This document shows positions 51,385-60,012 of a stretch of 64,000 nt of DNA, one piece after another. The notes beneath the pieces are model-generated. The model was not told where the DNA came from, ran no database searches, and was given only the letters and a program-made list of their open reading frames with translations. The translations under genes were made by a program, and so were the position numbers. The stretch comes from Actinoplanes utahensis (GTDB taxonomy: Bacteria; Actinomycetota; Actinomycetes; Mycobacteriales; Micromonosporaceae), in the NCBI RefSeq assembly GCF_016862455.1, contig NZ_BOMZ01000071.1:1-64000 (forward strand), in the 5' to 3' direction. Each line of letters opens with the position of its first letter. The first letter of the stretch is position 1.

Positions 51385-51690
51385 TCAGTCGCGGGCGCTG
51401 AACTCCGGGTGTGTCAGCGCCCGGCGGCGCTTGCGTTTCCGGTCGTGGACCACCATGGTCAGGGTGCCCGGGAGGCCCCACACCAGGCCGGCGAGGCTGA
51501 TCACGACCCAGTGCTGCGGCGCGTCGGCCAGCCAGGTGATCAGGGACGCGACGGCGAAGGCGGCGACGCCGGCGAGCGCGAACGGGACCATGGGCGGGTC
51601 CAGGGGCTCGGGCCGCGGTTTCGTCCCGGTCACCACGGCGAGAACCGGTAGGGGCTCACCGGTTTGCGTGGCGGGAGACAGGTCACTCAC
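51385..51690 (-). CDS. DUF2530 family small membrane protein
   Basis: 101 aa. Two membrane helices (about 32-52 and 62-82) after the conserved DPPMVPFALAG, and a basic tail DRKRKRRRALTHPEF. These features match DUF2530, commonly found next to DUF3027. Function unknown. Confidence 0.85.
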   Translation of the reverse strand: MSDLSPATQTGEPLPVLAVVTGTKPRPEPLDPPMVPFALAGVAAFAVASLITWLADAPQHWVVISLAGLVWGLPGTLTMVVHDRKRKRRRALTHPEFSARD

Positions 51691-51823
51691 TCCGACAGGG
51701 TACGGCCATTACGTACCGCATCGGCGTAGCGCGTGAGAGTTGTAACATCACTTCGCTTTTACCGTGGTAGTTGCATCTGAAAGCATGCGCGCGTCGATCT
51801 TGCGTCATCTTTCGGAGAGTCCC

Positions 51824-53254
51824 ATGTCTGCTGATACCGAACCGGCTGCCGGAACGGCGAACAACGCCTTCGACCGGTTCTTCGAGATAACCAAGCGCGG
51901 CTCCACGCTGAGCCGGGAGGTCCGCGGCGGCATCGTCACGTTCTTCACGATGGCCTACATCGTGGTGCTCAACCCGCTGATCCTGGCCGGTGGGGCGGAC
52001 AAGTCCGGCGCGCAGCTGCCGATCACCGCGCTGGCGGCCGGCACCGCGCTGGTCGCCGGTGTGATGACGATCCTGATGGGTGTGGTCGCCCGGTTCCCGC
52101 TGGCGCTGGCCGCCGGTCTCGGTGTGAACGCGCTCGTCGCGTACGAGATCGCGCCGGAGATGACCTGGGCCGACGCGATGGGCCTGGTCGTCATCGAGGG
52201 TGTGCTGATCGCGATCCTGGTGCTGACCGGGCTGCGCACCGCCGTGTTCAAGGCGGTGCCGGCCCAGTTGAAGACCGCGATCGGGGTCGGCATCGGCCTC
52301 TTCCTGATGATCATCGGCCTGGTCGACGCCGGCTTCGTGACCCGGGTCCCGGATGCCGCCAACACCACCGTCCCGGTCGGCCTGGGTCAGGGTGGCAAGC
52401 TGATGACCTGGCCGATCGTGGTCTTCGTCATCGGTCTCCTGCTCACGCTGGTGCTCTTCGTCCGCAAGGTCAAGGGCGCGATCCTGATCGGCATCCTCGG
52501 CACCACCGTGCTGGCGATCATCGTCGAGGCGGTGGCCAAGCCGGGTGGCTGGTCGCTGAACGTGCCGGCGCTGCCCGAGAAGATCATCGACGTGCCGGAC
52601 CTGTCGCTGATCGGCCAGTTCAACGTGCTCGACTCGTGGACCACCGCCGGCCCGCTGGTCGCTCTGATGTTCATCTTCACGCTGCTGGTGACGGACTTCT
52701 TCGACACCATGGGCACGATGGTCGCCGTCGGCCAGGAGGGTGAGCTGCTGGACGCCGAGGGCATGCCGCCGCGTACCAAGGAGATCCTGCTCGTCGACTC
52801 GGTCGCCGCGGCGGCCGGTGGTGCGGCCAGCGTGTCCAGCAACACCTCGTACGTGGAGAGCGCCTCCGGTGTCGGCGAGGGCGCCCGGACCGGTGTCGCC
52901 AGCCTGGTGACCGGTGTGCTGTTCCTGGTCGCGATGTTCTTCGCCCCGCTGGTGAAGGTGGTTCCGTTCGAGGCGGCGTCGACCGCGCTGGTCGTCGTCG
53001 GCTTCCTGATGATCACCACGATCCGGCAGATCGAGTGGTCGGACTACACGATCGCGGTGCCGGCGTTCCTGACCGTCACGTTGATGCCGTTCACGTACTC
53101 GATCTCCAACGGCATCGGGGCCGGGATCATCTCGTACGTCGTCCTGAAGCTCGCCACCGGCAAGGCGAAGGACATCCACCCGCTGATGTACGGCATCGCG
53201 GCGCTGTTCGTCCTCTACTTCGCCCGGGGCCCGCTGGAGGCCTGGATCCTCTGA
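51824..53254 (+). CDS. NCS2 nucleobase permease (adenine/guanine, AzgA-like)
   Basis: 476 aa, about fourteen hydrophobic segments. The front FFEITKRGSTLSREVRGGIVTFFTMAYIVVLNP, read in pieces, is the AzgA/PbuG family start, and DFFDTMGTMVAVG is the substrate-site helix. It takes up purine bases by proton symport. ATG 51824 (cggagag site) gives the usual N-terminus. A hairpin terminator follows the stop. Confidence 0.92.
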   Translation: MSADTEPAAGTANNAFDRFFEITKRGSTLSREVRGGIVTFFTMAYIVVLNPLILAGGADKSGAQLPITALAAGTALVAGVMTILMGVVARFPLALAAGLGVNALVAYEIAPEMTWADAMGLVVIEGVLIAILVLTGLRTAVFKAVPAQLKTAIGVGIGLFLMIIGLVDAGFVTRVPDAANTTVPVGLGQGGKLMTWPIVVFVIGLLLTLVLFVRKVKGAILIGILGTTVLAIIVEAVAKPGGWSLNVPALPEKIIDVPDLSLIGQFNVLDSWTTAGPLVALMFIFTLLVTDFFDTMGTMVAVGQEGELLDAEGMPPRTKEILLVDSVAAAAGGAASVSSNTSYVESASGVGEGARTGVASLVTGVLFLVAMFFAPLVKVVPFEAASTALVVVGFLMITTIRQIEWSDYTIAVPAFLTVTLMPFTYSISNGIGAGIISYVVLKLATGKAKDIHPLMYGIAALFVLYFARGPLEAWIL

Positions 53255-53262
53255 GGTCCGGT

Positions 53263-53300
53263 AGCCGTCACCGGGTGCGCTAGCGTGCCCGGTGACGGCT
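53263..53300 (+). terminator. Hairpin after the purine permease gene
   Basis: 13-bp perfect stem, agccgtcaccggg / cccggtgacggct, with a 12-base loop. No T-run. Confidence 0.8.
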
Positions 53301-53335
53301 GTCATACGTGGTGAAAGATGTCGACCCCGAGCTTG

Positions 53336-53348
53336 TTAGCTAAGCTAA
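53336..53348. promoter_or_regulatory. MarR-type operator ttagct-a-agctaa
   Basis: Perfect 6-bp inverted repeat with one central base, 22 bp before the MarR gene start. This pattern is common before actinobacterial marR-MFS pairs. Autorepression is likely. Confidence 0.7.
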
Positions 53349-53370
53349 GGATCGTGACGGAGCGGTGATG

Positions 53371-53802
53371 ATGACGGAGCGCACGACGGCGGACACGCTG
53401 GCCAAGACACTGCGCGACGCGATCATCAGGTTCAGCCGGCGAGCCCGGCAGGCCCGACCGGTCGGTGACCTGACGTTCAGCCAGCTCTCCGCGCTGACCA
53501 GCCTCCAACTGGCCGGCACGCTGACTCCTCGTGAGCTCGCCGATGTGGAACGGGTCCAGCCCCCCACGATGACCAAGATCGTGGGCAAGCTGGAAGAGCG
53601 TGGGCTCGTGGCACGCAGACGGCACCCCACCGACGGACGCCAGGTCATCCTGGAGGCCACCGATGAGGGACGGGCCGTCTACGCGCTGCATGAGCGGGCC
53701 CGCAACGAGTGGCTGGCCGGGGCATTGGACCGGCTCACCCCTGAGGAACAGGAAACCCTGGCGACCGCCGCCGAGATCCTGCACCGGATCGCCCGCGGCT
53801 GA
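53371..53802 (+). CDS. MarR-family regulator
   Basis: 143 aa. Winged helix domain: LTSLQLAGTLTPRELADVERV as helices, then PTMTKIVGKLEERGLVARRRHP and DGRQVILEATDEG as the wing. It likely represses itself and the MFS gene 73 bp downstream. Start is ambiguous: gtg atg atg in a row at 53365; 53371 has the best spacing from the ggag site. Confidence 0.9.
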   Translation: MTERTTADTLAKTLRDAIIRFSRRARQARPVGDLTFSQLSALTSLQLAGTLTPRELADVERVQPPTMTKIVGKLEERGLVARRRHPTDGRQVILEATDEGRAVYALHERARNEWLAGALDRLTPEEQETLATAAEILHRIARG

Positions 53803-53875
53803 CCGCCACCCGGGTCGTTCCGCTCTCGTCACCCGGCGATGACGCGTACGACTCGAGGGGGCTGTTCTGAACGCC

Positions 53876-55663
53876 GTGTTCCGATCCCTACAGGTCCCGA
53901 ACTACCGGCTCTTCACCGTCGGCCAACTGGTGAAGCTGATGGGCGTGTGGATGATGTTCACCGCCCAGGACTGGCTGGTCCTCGAACTCTCCGATAACTC
54001 CCCGGGCGCCCTGGGGACGGTGACCGCGCTGCAATTCGTACCGGTCATGCTCCTGACCCTCTGGAGCGGCCGCCTCGCCGACCGGTACGACAAGCGTAAG
54101 ATCCTCATCGCCGCGAACGCCGCCTTCGCGTTCTTCGCCATCGTCTTCGCGGTGCTGGTCGCCGCCGGAGTCGTCCAGCTCTGGCACGTGTTCGTCTCCG
54201 CGCTGTTCCTCGGCGTCGCGAACGCGGTCGAGACCCCGGTCCGGCAGGCGTTCGTCTCCGAACTCGTCGAACTGCGCCTGCTGCCCAACGCCCTGGCGCT
54301 CTCCGCCGCCACCTTCAACGTGGCCCGGATCAGCGGGCCCGCGCTGGCCGGTGTGCTACTCGCGCTGCTCTCCACACCCGCCGTGTTCCTGATCTCGACC
54401 GTGCTGGCGATCGCCCCCGTCTTCACCTATCTGCGGATGCGGCCCGCCGACCTGCACCGGTCCGAGCGCAAGTCCCGCGGCAGCGCCCGGGTGATCGACG
54501 GCCTGCGGTACGTCGGCAAGCGCCACGACCTACTGCTACCGATCTGCCTGATGGCCGTGATCGGCATGATCGGCTTCAACTTCCCGGTCACCCTGGCCGC
54601 CCTCGCGAAGATCGACTTCAACGCCGGCCCGTCGACGTTCGGCCTGCTCACCACATGCCTGGCGATCGGTTCGCTGGGTGGGGCCATGGCCGGCACCCGG
54701 CGGCGTTCCCGGCCCGGCGCCTACCCGGTGATCGGCGCCGCGCTGCTCTTCGGGATCTTCGAGTTCGCGGTCGGCTTCGCACCGAACTTCGTCACCGCCG
54801 CGATCCTGCTCGTCCCGACCGGCTTCTTCTCGATCTACCTGGCGCAGGGCTGCAACCACCGGGTGCAGATGGGCGTCGACCCGGAATTCCGGGGTCGCGT
54901 CATGTCCCTCTACGTCCTGGTCTTCCTCGGCACCACACCGATCGGGGCCTCGCTGTCCGGCTGGTGGGGCGAGCACTTCGGAGTGCCGTCGAGCATCTGG
55001 GCGGCCGGCCTGGTGAGCTTCGCGGCGGCGGTGGGCGCGCTGATCTGGCAGCTGCGGGTCTCCGGCGACAAGATCAAGATTTCGGTACGCCCACGCCCTC
55101 GCGTACGTGTCCTCAGCCCCGAAGCCCTCGACCCCTCCTCGTCCTCTGACCCGGCCCCGGCGTCATCCTCAGCCCTGTCGTCATCCTCATCCTCATCCTC
55201 GGCCCCGGCCCCGGCCCCGGCCCCGGCCCCGGCCCCGGCCCCGGCCTCGTCTTCTACCGCGTCCTCGTCTCCTGCCTCAGCCCCGGCGTCGTCCTTAGCC
55301 CCGGCGTCGTCCTCAGCCCCCGCCTCATCCTCTGGCCGGGTAACGGCTGCGGGCCCGAGTCCTGTTCCGGTGTTCGGCCCGGCCACGGGTTCCGCTTCAG
55401 ATTCGTCCGCGGCTGCAGGTCACTCGTCTTCGTCCGCGGCTGCAGGTCACCCGTCTTCGTCCGCGGCTGCAGATCACCTGTCTTCGTCCGCGGCTCCAGG
55501 TCACGCGTCTTCGTCCGTGGTTCCAGATCACTCGTCGGCTTCGGGCTCTCGCTCGACGGCGGACGAGGGCGGTGAGGTGCCGGAGAGCACGCCGCGAGTG
55601 CCGGCGGGTTTCCGGGCGCACGCCGAACCCCTGACACGTTCCGAATCGAGAGCGCCGGTCTGA
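53876..55663 (+). CDS. MFS exporter with Ser/Ala/Pro/His-rich repetitive tail
   Basis: 595 aa. Residues 1-400 are a twelve-helix MFS protein of the EntS/MFS_3 branch (FRSLQVPNYRLFTVGQL start; SGRLADRYDKRKIL as loop 2-3). The tail from about 405 is disordered: poly-Ser, an AP run from a ggcccc repeat, then five 9-residue repeats of the type AAAGHSSSS (512-556), encoded by 27-bp repeats at 55409-55543, with a His in each. GTG 53876. It sits behind a marR gene and its operator, so drug or metabolite efflux is likely. Confidence 0.85.
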   Translation: MFRSLQVPNYRLFTVGQLVKLMGVWMMFTAQDWLVLELSDNSPGALGTVTALQFVPVMLLTLWSGRLADRYDKRKILIAANAAFAFFAIVFAVLVAAGVVQLWHVFVSALFLGVANAVETPVRQAFVSELVELRLLPNALALSAATFNVARISGPALAGVLLALLSTPAVFLISTVLAIAPVFTYLRMRPADLHRSERKSRGSARVIDGLRYVGKRHDLLLPICLMAVIGMIGFNFPVTLAALAKIDFNAGPSTFGLLTTCLAIGSLGGAMAGTRRRSRPGAYPVIGAALLFGIFEFAVGFAPNFVTAAILLVPTGFFSIYLAQGCNHRVQMGVDPEFRGRVMSLYVLVFLGTTPIGASLSGWWGEHFGVPSSIWAAGLVSFAAAVGALIWQLRVSGDKIKISVRPRPRVRVLSPEALDPSSSSDPAPASSSALSSSSSSSSAPAPAPAPAPAPAPASSSTASSSPASAPASSLAPASSSAPASSSGRVTAAGPSPVPVFGPATGSASDSSAAAGHSSSSAAAGHPSSSAAADHLSSSAAPGHASSSVVPDHSSASGSRSTADEGGEVPESTPRVPAGFRAHAEPLTRSESRAPV

Positions 55664-55670
55664 CCCAAAG

Positions 55671-55703
55671 CCGGGTGGCCGCACCATCGACGCGACCACC
55701 CGG
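55671..55703 (+). terminator. Hairpin after the MFS gene
   Basis: 8-bp stem ccgggtgg / ccacccgg with a 17-base loop, just behind the stop. Moderate support; no T-run. The rest of the gap to 55956 shows nothing. Confidence 0.55.
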
Positions 55704-55956
55704 GAGTCCAGTCAGTGGTAGACCAGGAGAGCTCCAGAGTGATTTCCGGCACATCAGCGGGTCTGGCGTCACTGCTCCCGAAGGCCCGGATCGGTACCTC
55801 ACCGGGTCTCGGCGGCGTTGGAATCCGGGGAAATACGGAATCTCCTCACGATCGCCTCTTTCGAGGGAATCACGAGGTCAGAGCGGATGATGTTGGCACA
55901 GCAGGCTCCCCCGAACGGGTATTCCGGACCGGCGAGTCAGGGCCTAGCGTCGAACC

Positions 55957-56502
55957 GTGGCGATCGCGCACATGGCTGTGCTTTCGGCGGCGCTGTCAGC
56001 GCTGCTGATCCTTCCGTGCGCCGCGACGATTCTGCTCAGCGGCGACCCGTCCGGCCTACGCCGCCTCTTGACCCGTAAGGGCCGCCAGCAGCTGCGGGCA
56101 GACAACCGTGAGCGTGCCGACACCCGTCACTTGGCCCCCCGGGCACGCCGCCGGGTCCACCGCGGACCCCCGAGCCGCGAGGAGCGCACCTGGCGCCGGG
56201 TCGACCGCTCCCTGCGGACCTGGGACCCGGCACCCCGCCTGGCGAGCCTCCGCACCCCGCCGATCGAACAGTTGGCCTACCATCTGCGCCGCCTCGACCG
56301 CCAGCGCCGTAACGGCCTGGCGACCCATTCGGAGGTGTGGCTGGCGGCCGTCATGCGCGGCTACGACACCCGCCTGCAGATGGCCTGCCGGTGCCTGGAC
56401 ATTCCGGAGCGCCTGGAGTCCCTGCAAGGCGCCGAACGCGACCTCGAACGCCAGCGAGTCGAGGCCCTCTTGGAAGCCGCCGGCCTGACCCTCCGCTGCT
56501 GA
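55957..56502 (+). CDS. Small membrane-anchored hypothetical protein
   Basis: 181 aa. One N-terminal hydrophobic helix (5-28), then a strongly basic, Arg-rich cytoplasmic domain with RLASLRTPPIEQLAYHLRRLD and a helical end ESLQGAERDLERQRVEALL. Good codon use supports a real gene; GTG 55957. Similar short proteins occur in related genomes as far as I recall, without known function. Confidence 0.7.
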   Translation: MAIAHMAVLSAALSALLILPCAATILLSGDPSGLRRLLTRKGRQQLRADNRERADTRHLAPRARRRVHRGPPSREERTWRRVDRSLRTWDPAPRLASLRTPPIEQLAYHLRRLDRQRRNGLATHSEVWLAAVMRGYDTRLQMACRCLDIPERLESLQGAERDLERQRVEALLEAAGLTLRC

Positions 56503-56534
56503 TCAACCCGCTCCGGTGACCGTGCCAGCCCTTG

Positions 56535-56804
56535 CGGGAAGTGCTCGGCTGAACTCGAGTGCGGACCACGGTCGCTCGCCTCGGGCCCGGCGGGGAGGGC
56601 TCGGCTGGACTCGGGTGCGGACCACGGTCGCTCGCCGCGGTTCCGGCGGGAAGTGCCCGGCTCGACTGGGGCGCGCCACGGTCGCTCGCCGCGGTTCCGG
56701 CGGGGTGTGCCCGGCTGGACTCGGGTGCGCTCCATGACCGCCCGCCTCGGCCCCCCGGCGGGGAGTGCCCGGCTCGACTCGGGTGCGCACCATGGCCGCC
56801 TCGG
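56535..56804. repeat. Five tandem 56-bp degenerate repeats
   Basis: Units of about 56 bp begin with cgggaagtgcccggctcgac and end near cggttccgg, starting at 56535, 56591 and onward. Unit length is not a multiple of three, so the open frames across it are not conserved proteins. No gene between 56503 and 57123. Confidence 0.8.
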
Positions 56805-56962
56805 CAGCGGCCGGGGTGTGGGCCGGCCGGGCGACATCCGTCATTTGCGTGACGTTTCCGGCTGGCCGATCGACGTGGTCGGCCTGCCCGCGGCGGGGAC
56901 CGTCCCCCTTCCGGGGTTTCTCCCAACGCCGCTAAGGCGCACGCGGCCGGCGTGACGACAAC

Positions 56963-57111
56963 GTGGATCTTGTGCGTTCGTGGTGCACCGGCTCGCCGCA
57001 AACTCACAAGATCAACGCGGAGGGTGTTCGGCGGGGGAGCGGGTGGGCGAGGGAGTGTGTGGATGTGGGGGTTTGTGGTGCACCGGTTGGCCGCAAGGTC
57101 ACAAGATCGCG
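56963..57111. repeat. REP-like element: inverted repeat plus duplicated half
   Basis: gatcttgtg (56966-56974) and cacaagatc (57005-57013) form an inverted repeat; extended arms match 12 of 13. The 41-bp half 56976-57016 (core gtggtgcaccgg) is repeated as a diverged direct copy at 57071-57111. Such cacaagatc-type repeats are, as I recall, dispersed in actinomycete genomes. Confidence 0.7.
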
Positions 57112-57123
57112 TGGAAGGGGGGT

Positions 57124-57615
57124 TCAATGGGGGAGGGGGTGGGTCCACAGGTGGTGGTAGTCGCCGTTGTGGCTGTTGGCCAGGGTGAGGAGGTCGGCGG
57201 TCCAGGACGGGCCGACATAACTGTCGAGGGCTGAGAGGATGCGGGCGTCGTAGCGGTAGGTGATCGTCAGATGCGGGCGGAACGGCCGCCCGTCGATCGG
57301 GAAGCCGGCATCGTCCAGGGCGGACCGGATCTGCTCTCGGAAGGCGCCCAGCGGCTCCACATCACCCCGTAGCCCGACCCAGACCACTGATCCGAAACGG
57401 CCACCACCCGCAAGCCTCAGGTGCAGTGGCCCGGGTGCCGGCACACCGTCGAGGGCATGCGTGACGACGGGCGCGGCGTCATCCGGCACCGTGCCGAGGA
57501 AAGCCAGCGTGACGTGCCATTTGTCCGCTCGCCGGGCGGCGCCGGGCGGCAGGTGGCGGCGCAGATGGTCGCGGGCCTCTTCCGGAGGGAAGAGGGCGAC
57601 GAACAGGCGGCTCAG
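57124..57615 (-). CDS. thpR: RNA 2',3'-cyclic phosphodiesterase (ThpR/LigT)
   Basis: 163 aa. Two H-x-T motifs mark the 2H phosphoesterase fold: HVTLAFLG (about 36) and HLTITYR (about 117). The family start RLFVALFPPEE is complete. There is no ATG, GTG or TTG in reach; the only fitting initiator is CTG at 57615, which overlaps the sepH stop as CTGA. A rare CTG start with translational coupling is therefore likely. Confidence 0.85.
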   Translation of the reverse strand: MSRLFVALFPPEEARDHLRRHLPPGAARRADKWHVTLAFLGTVPDDAAPVVTHALDGVPAPGPLHLRLAGGGRFGSVVWVGLRGDVEPLGAFREQIRSALDDAGFPIDGRPFRPHLTITYRYDARILSALDSYVGPSWTADLLTLANSHNGDYHHLWTHPLPH

Positions 57616-58673
57616 GAGGACTCGCGGGCCGCCGGGCCGCCGCCGAACAGGACGTCGTCCCAGCTGGGAAGGCGCTTGCGTGGCTTGTTGGTCTCCTCCG
57701 CCTCGCTGTTGGCGGACTGCGGGGCCTGACCCACCGTGCGGCGGGGGCGCAGCACCGCAAGGGACGGAACGGCCGGCACCTCCTTGGGCAGGTCGGCGTC
57801 GTCGTCGAATGCGGAACCGGACCCGCCGCCGAGCAGGGCCGCGGCGCCGCCGGCGACCGGGCGGCGGGTGGCTGGTGACTCGAGGTTGCGGCCGGACGAG
57901 CCTTCCAGTGGCCGGTCCAGCGAGGCGAGCAGCGCGTCGCGGCTGGCCCGGATCGAGTCGCGGGTGGAGCTGCGGGCGGCGGGGTCGGCGCTGGGCAGGC
58001 CGTGGCCGCCACGGCTGGGCTCGGTGCTGCGGGCCGGCCCGGGCAGGCCGTGGCCACCGCGCTCGGGCGCCGGCTCCTGGCCGAGGATCTGGGTGGGCCG
58101 CTCGGCGCACAGGTACTGCGCCATGTCGTCGTGCGGCGAGACCACCTGGCGGCCCTTGTCGAGGTCCCAGATGGCCTGGGCGGTGGCCTTGCCGGACGGC
58201 CAGGTGGCGATGATCCGCCAGGTGCCGTCGTCCTTGCGGAACGCGTCCCAGGAGATCTTCTCGGTGTCGATGCCGTGCTGCGAGAGACGGCTGTCGACCA
58301 CCTCGGACAGCGGCTGACCGGAGTCGGACGTCTTCAGCCGGGTGCGGCGGGCGTGCTGCGCCAGCATGGCGCGCTCCTGGAGCACCGGGCCGGCATAGCG
58401 CAGAACGCGGTCGACCGGCACACCGGCGATGCGGGCCACATCCTCGGCGGACTCGCCGGAGCGAATGCGGGCCTGGATGTCCCGTGGTGACAGGGACGGC
58501 ATCGCGGCCTCGGCCGTCAGCACCGCCACCGTGGCCCCCGCCGGTGCGGGGCCCTCGGTCAGCACGCCGGCGACCCGGTCGTCGATGGGAAGGGCTAGAA
58601 GGCGACCCACCTCGTCGGCGAGCACCAAAGCCTGTCCGTCCTCGGAGAGGGCGACGAAGCGTACCGGCCGCAT
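57612..58673 (-). CDS. sepH: Septation protein SepH
   Basis: 353 aa. The N-terminal domain RFVALSEDGQALVLADE with a helix-turn-helix-like DIQARIRSGESAEDVARIAG (about 67-110) and the conserved C-terminal tip RKRLPSWDDVLFG are diagnostic. The middle (170-310) is a disordered, variable linker. SepH helps FtsZ filaments assemble during sporulation septation in actinomycetes. Upstream of thpR with an overlapping stop/start. Confidence 0.93.
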   Translation of the reverse strand: MRPVRFVALSEDGQALVLADEVGRLLALPIDDRVAGVLTEGPAPAGATVAVLTAEAAMPSLSPRDIQARIRSGESAEDVARIAGVPVDRVLRYAGPVLQERAMLAQHARRTRLKTSDSGQPLSEVVDSRLSQHGIDTEKISWDAFRKDDGTWRIIATWPSGKATAQAIWDLDKGRQVVSPHDDMAQYLCAERPTQILGQEPAPERGGHGLPGPARSTEPSRGGHGLPSADPAARSSTRDSIRASRDALLASLDRPLEGSSGRNLESPATRRPVAGGAAALLGGGSGSAFDDDADLPKEVPAVPSLAVLRPRRTVGQAPQSANSEAEETNKPRKRLPSWDDVLFGGGPAARESS

Positions 58674-58887
58674 GCGTTGCCTCCGTCTCGTCGCGTTGGC
58701 CTGTGCTCCCGAGCCTCATTCACGGGGGCGCGTTTCGGAACACGGTACGCGCCTTGGTCACCCTATGGGGGTAAGCCACGCCGTCAAACTGCTGACCAGC
58801 AGAGATGATCTTCGCCTCCGCTGCCGCCCTCCCATTTACGCGTACGTCTACCCGCCCGTCAACCGCCTTGAACACCGGTGGAGTGAT

Positions 58888-60012
58888 TCAGAGCCGTTCC
58901 ACCACGTAGTCGATGCAGGCGGTGAGAGCCGTCACGTCGGCCGGGTCCACGGTCGGGTAGAGGGAGACCCGGAGCTGGTTGCGGCCGAGCTTCCGGTACG
59001 GCTCGGTGTCGACCACGTCGTTGGCCCGGAGCACCTTGGCGATCGCCGTCGCGTCCACACCCTCGGCGAAGTCGATGGTGGCGACCGCGGCCGAGCGCAG
59101 CGCCGGATCGGTGACGAACGGCTCCGCGTACGGCGAACGATCGGCCCAGCCGTAGATCGCCGCCGCGCTCTCCGCACTGCGCTTCACCGCCCAGGAGAGA
59201 CCACCCTGCGCGTTCATCCAGTCGACCTGCTCGGCGGCGAGGAAGACGGTGGCCAGCGCCGGGGTGTTGTACGTCTGCTCCAGCCGGGACTGCTCGATGG
59301 CGGTCACCAGGTCGAGGAACTGCGGGATGTACCGCTTGGTCGCCTTGATCTCGAAGGCCCGCTCGATCGCGGCCGGCGAGAACAGGGCCAGCCAGATGCC
59401 GCCGTCGGAGCCGAGCGCCTTCTGCGGGGCCAGGTAGTAGACGTCGGTCTCGCTGACGTCCACGTCCAGGCTGCCGCCGCCCGAGGTGGCGTCGGTGAGC
59501 AGCAGGGCGCCCGGGTCGGCCCCGGCGATCCGCTGGACTCCGACCGCGACTCCGGTGGAGGTCTCGTTCTGCACGGTGGCGTAGACGTCGACGCCGGCCT
59601 CGGCGGTCAGATAGGCGGCCTGGCCCGCCGGCGCCCGGTGCACGGTCGGCTCGGCCAGGAACGGTGCGGAGGTGACGGCCTGCACGAACTTGGCGCCGAA
59701 CTCGCCGAACTCGGCGAACTGGGCCTTCTCCCGAACCAGGCCGAACGTGGCGACCTCCCAGAACGCGCTGGTGCCGCCGTTGCTGAGAACGACTTCGTAC
59801 CCCTCGGGGATCGAGAAGAACTCGGCCAGGCCGCGGCGCAGGCGGGCGACCTGGTCCTTCACCGTCTTCTGCCGGTGCGACGTGCCCATGAACGTGCGGG
59901 ACACCGCGGAGAGCGCCTCGACACCCTCGGGGCGGACCTTGCTCGGGCCCGAGCCGAAACGTCCGTCTACGGGTTTGATCTCGTCAGGGATCCGGATGTC
60001 AGCCACAGTCAC
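58888..60012 (-). CDS. serC: Phosphoserine aminotransferase
   Basis: 374 aa, matching the actinobacterial SerC form. PLP lysine K198 in YYLAPQKALGSDGG; FGSGPSKVRPE and MGTSHRQ near the N-terminus bind phosphate. It makes phosphoserine from 3-phosphohydroxypyruvate, feeding serine (and PLP, which pdxH also serves). GTG 60012 overlaps the citrate synthase stop (GTGTGA). Confidence 0.95.
   Translation of the reverse strand: MTVADIRIPDEIKPVDGRFGSGPSKVRPEGVEALSAVSRTFMGTSHRQKTVKDQVARLRRGLAEFFSIPEGYEVVLSNGGTSAFWEVATFGLVREKAQFAEFGEFGAKFVQAVTSAPFLAEPTVHRAPAGQAAYLTAEAGVDVYATVQNETSTGVAVGVQRIAGADPGALLLTDATSGGGSLDVDVSETDVYYLAPQKALGSDGGIWLALFSPAAIERAFEIKATKRYIPQFLDLVTAIEQSRLEQTYNTPALATVFLAAEQVDWMNAQGGLSWAVKRSAESAAAIYGWADRSPYAEPFVTDPALRSAAVATIDFAEGVDATAIAKVLRANDVVDTEPYRKLGRNQLRVSLYPTVDPADVTALTACIDYVVERL

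Noticed and set aside
51683..53305. Long minus-strand open frame opposite the purine permease
   Set aside because: His/Asp/Arg/Gln-rich shadow of a membrane protein gene; no domain.
56503..56844. Arg/Pro-rich protein encoded across the 56-bp repeats
   Set aside because: The repeat period is not a multiple of three, so the amino-acid repeat pattern is not maintained; no ribosome site.
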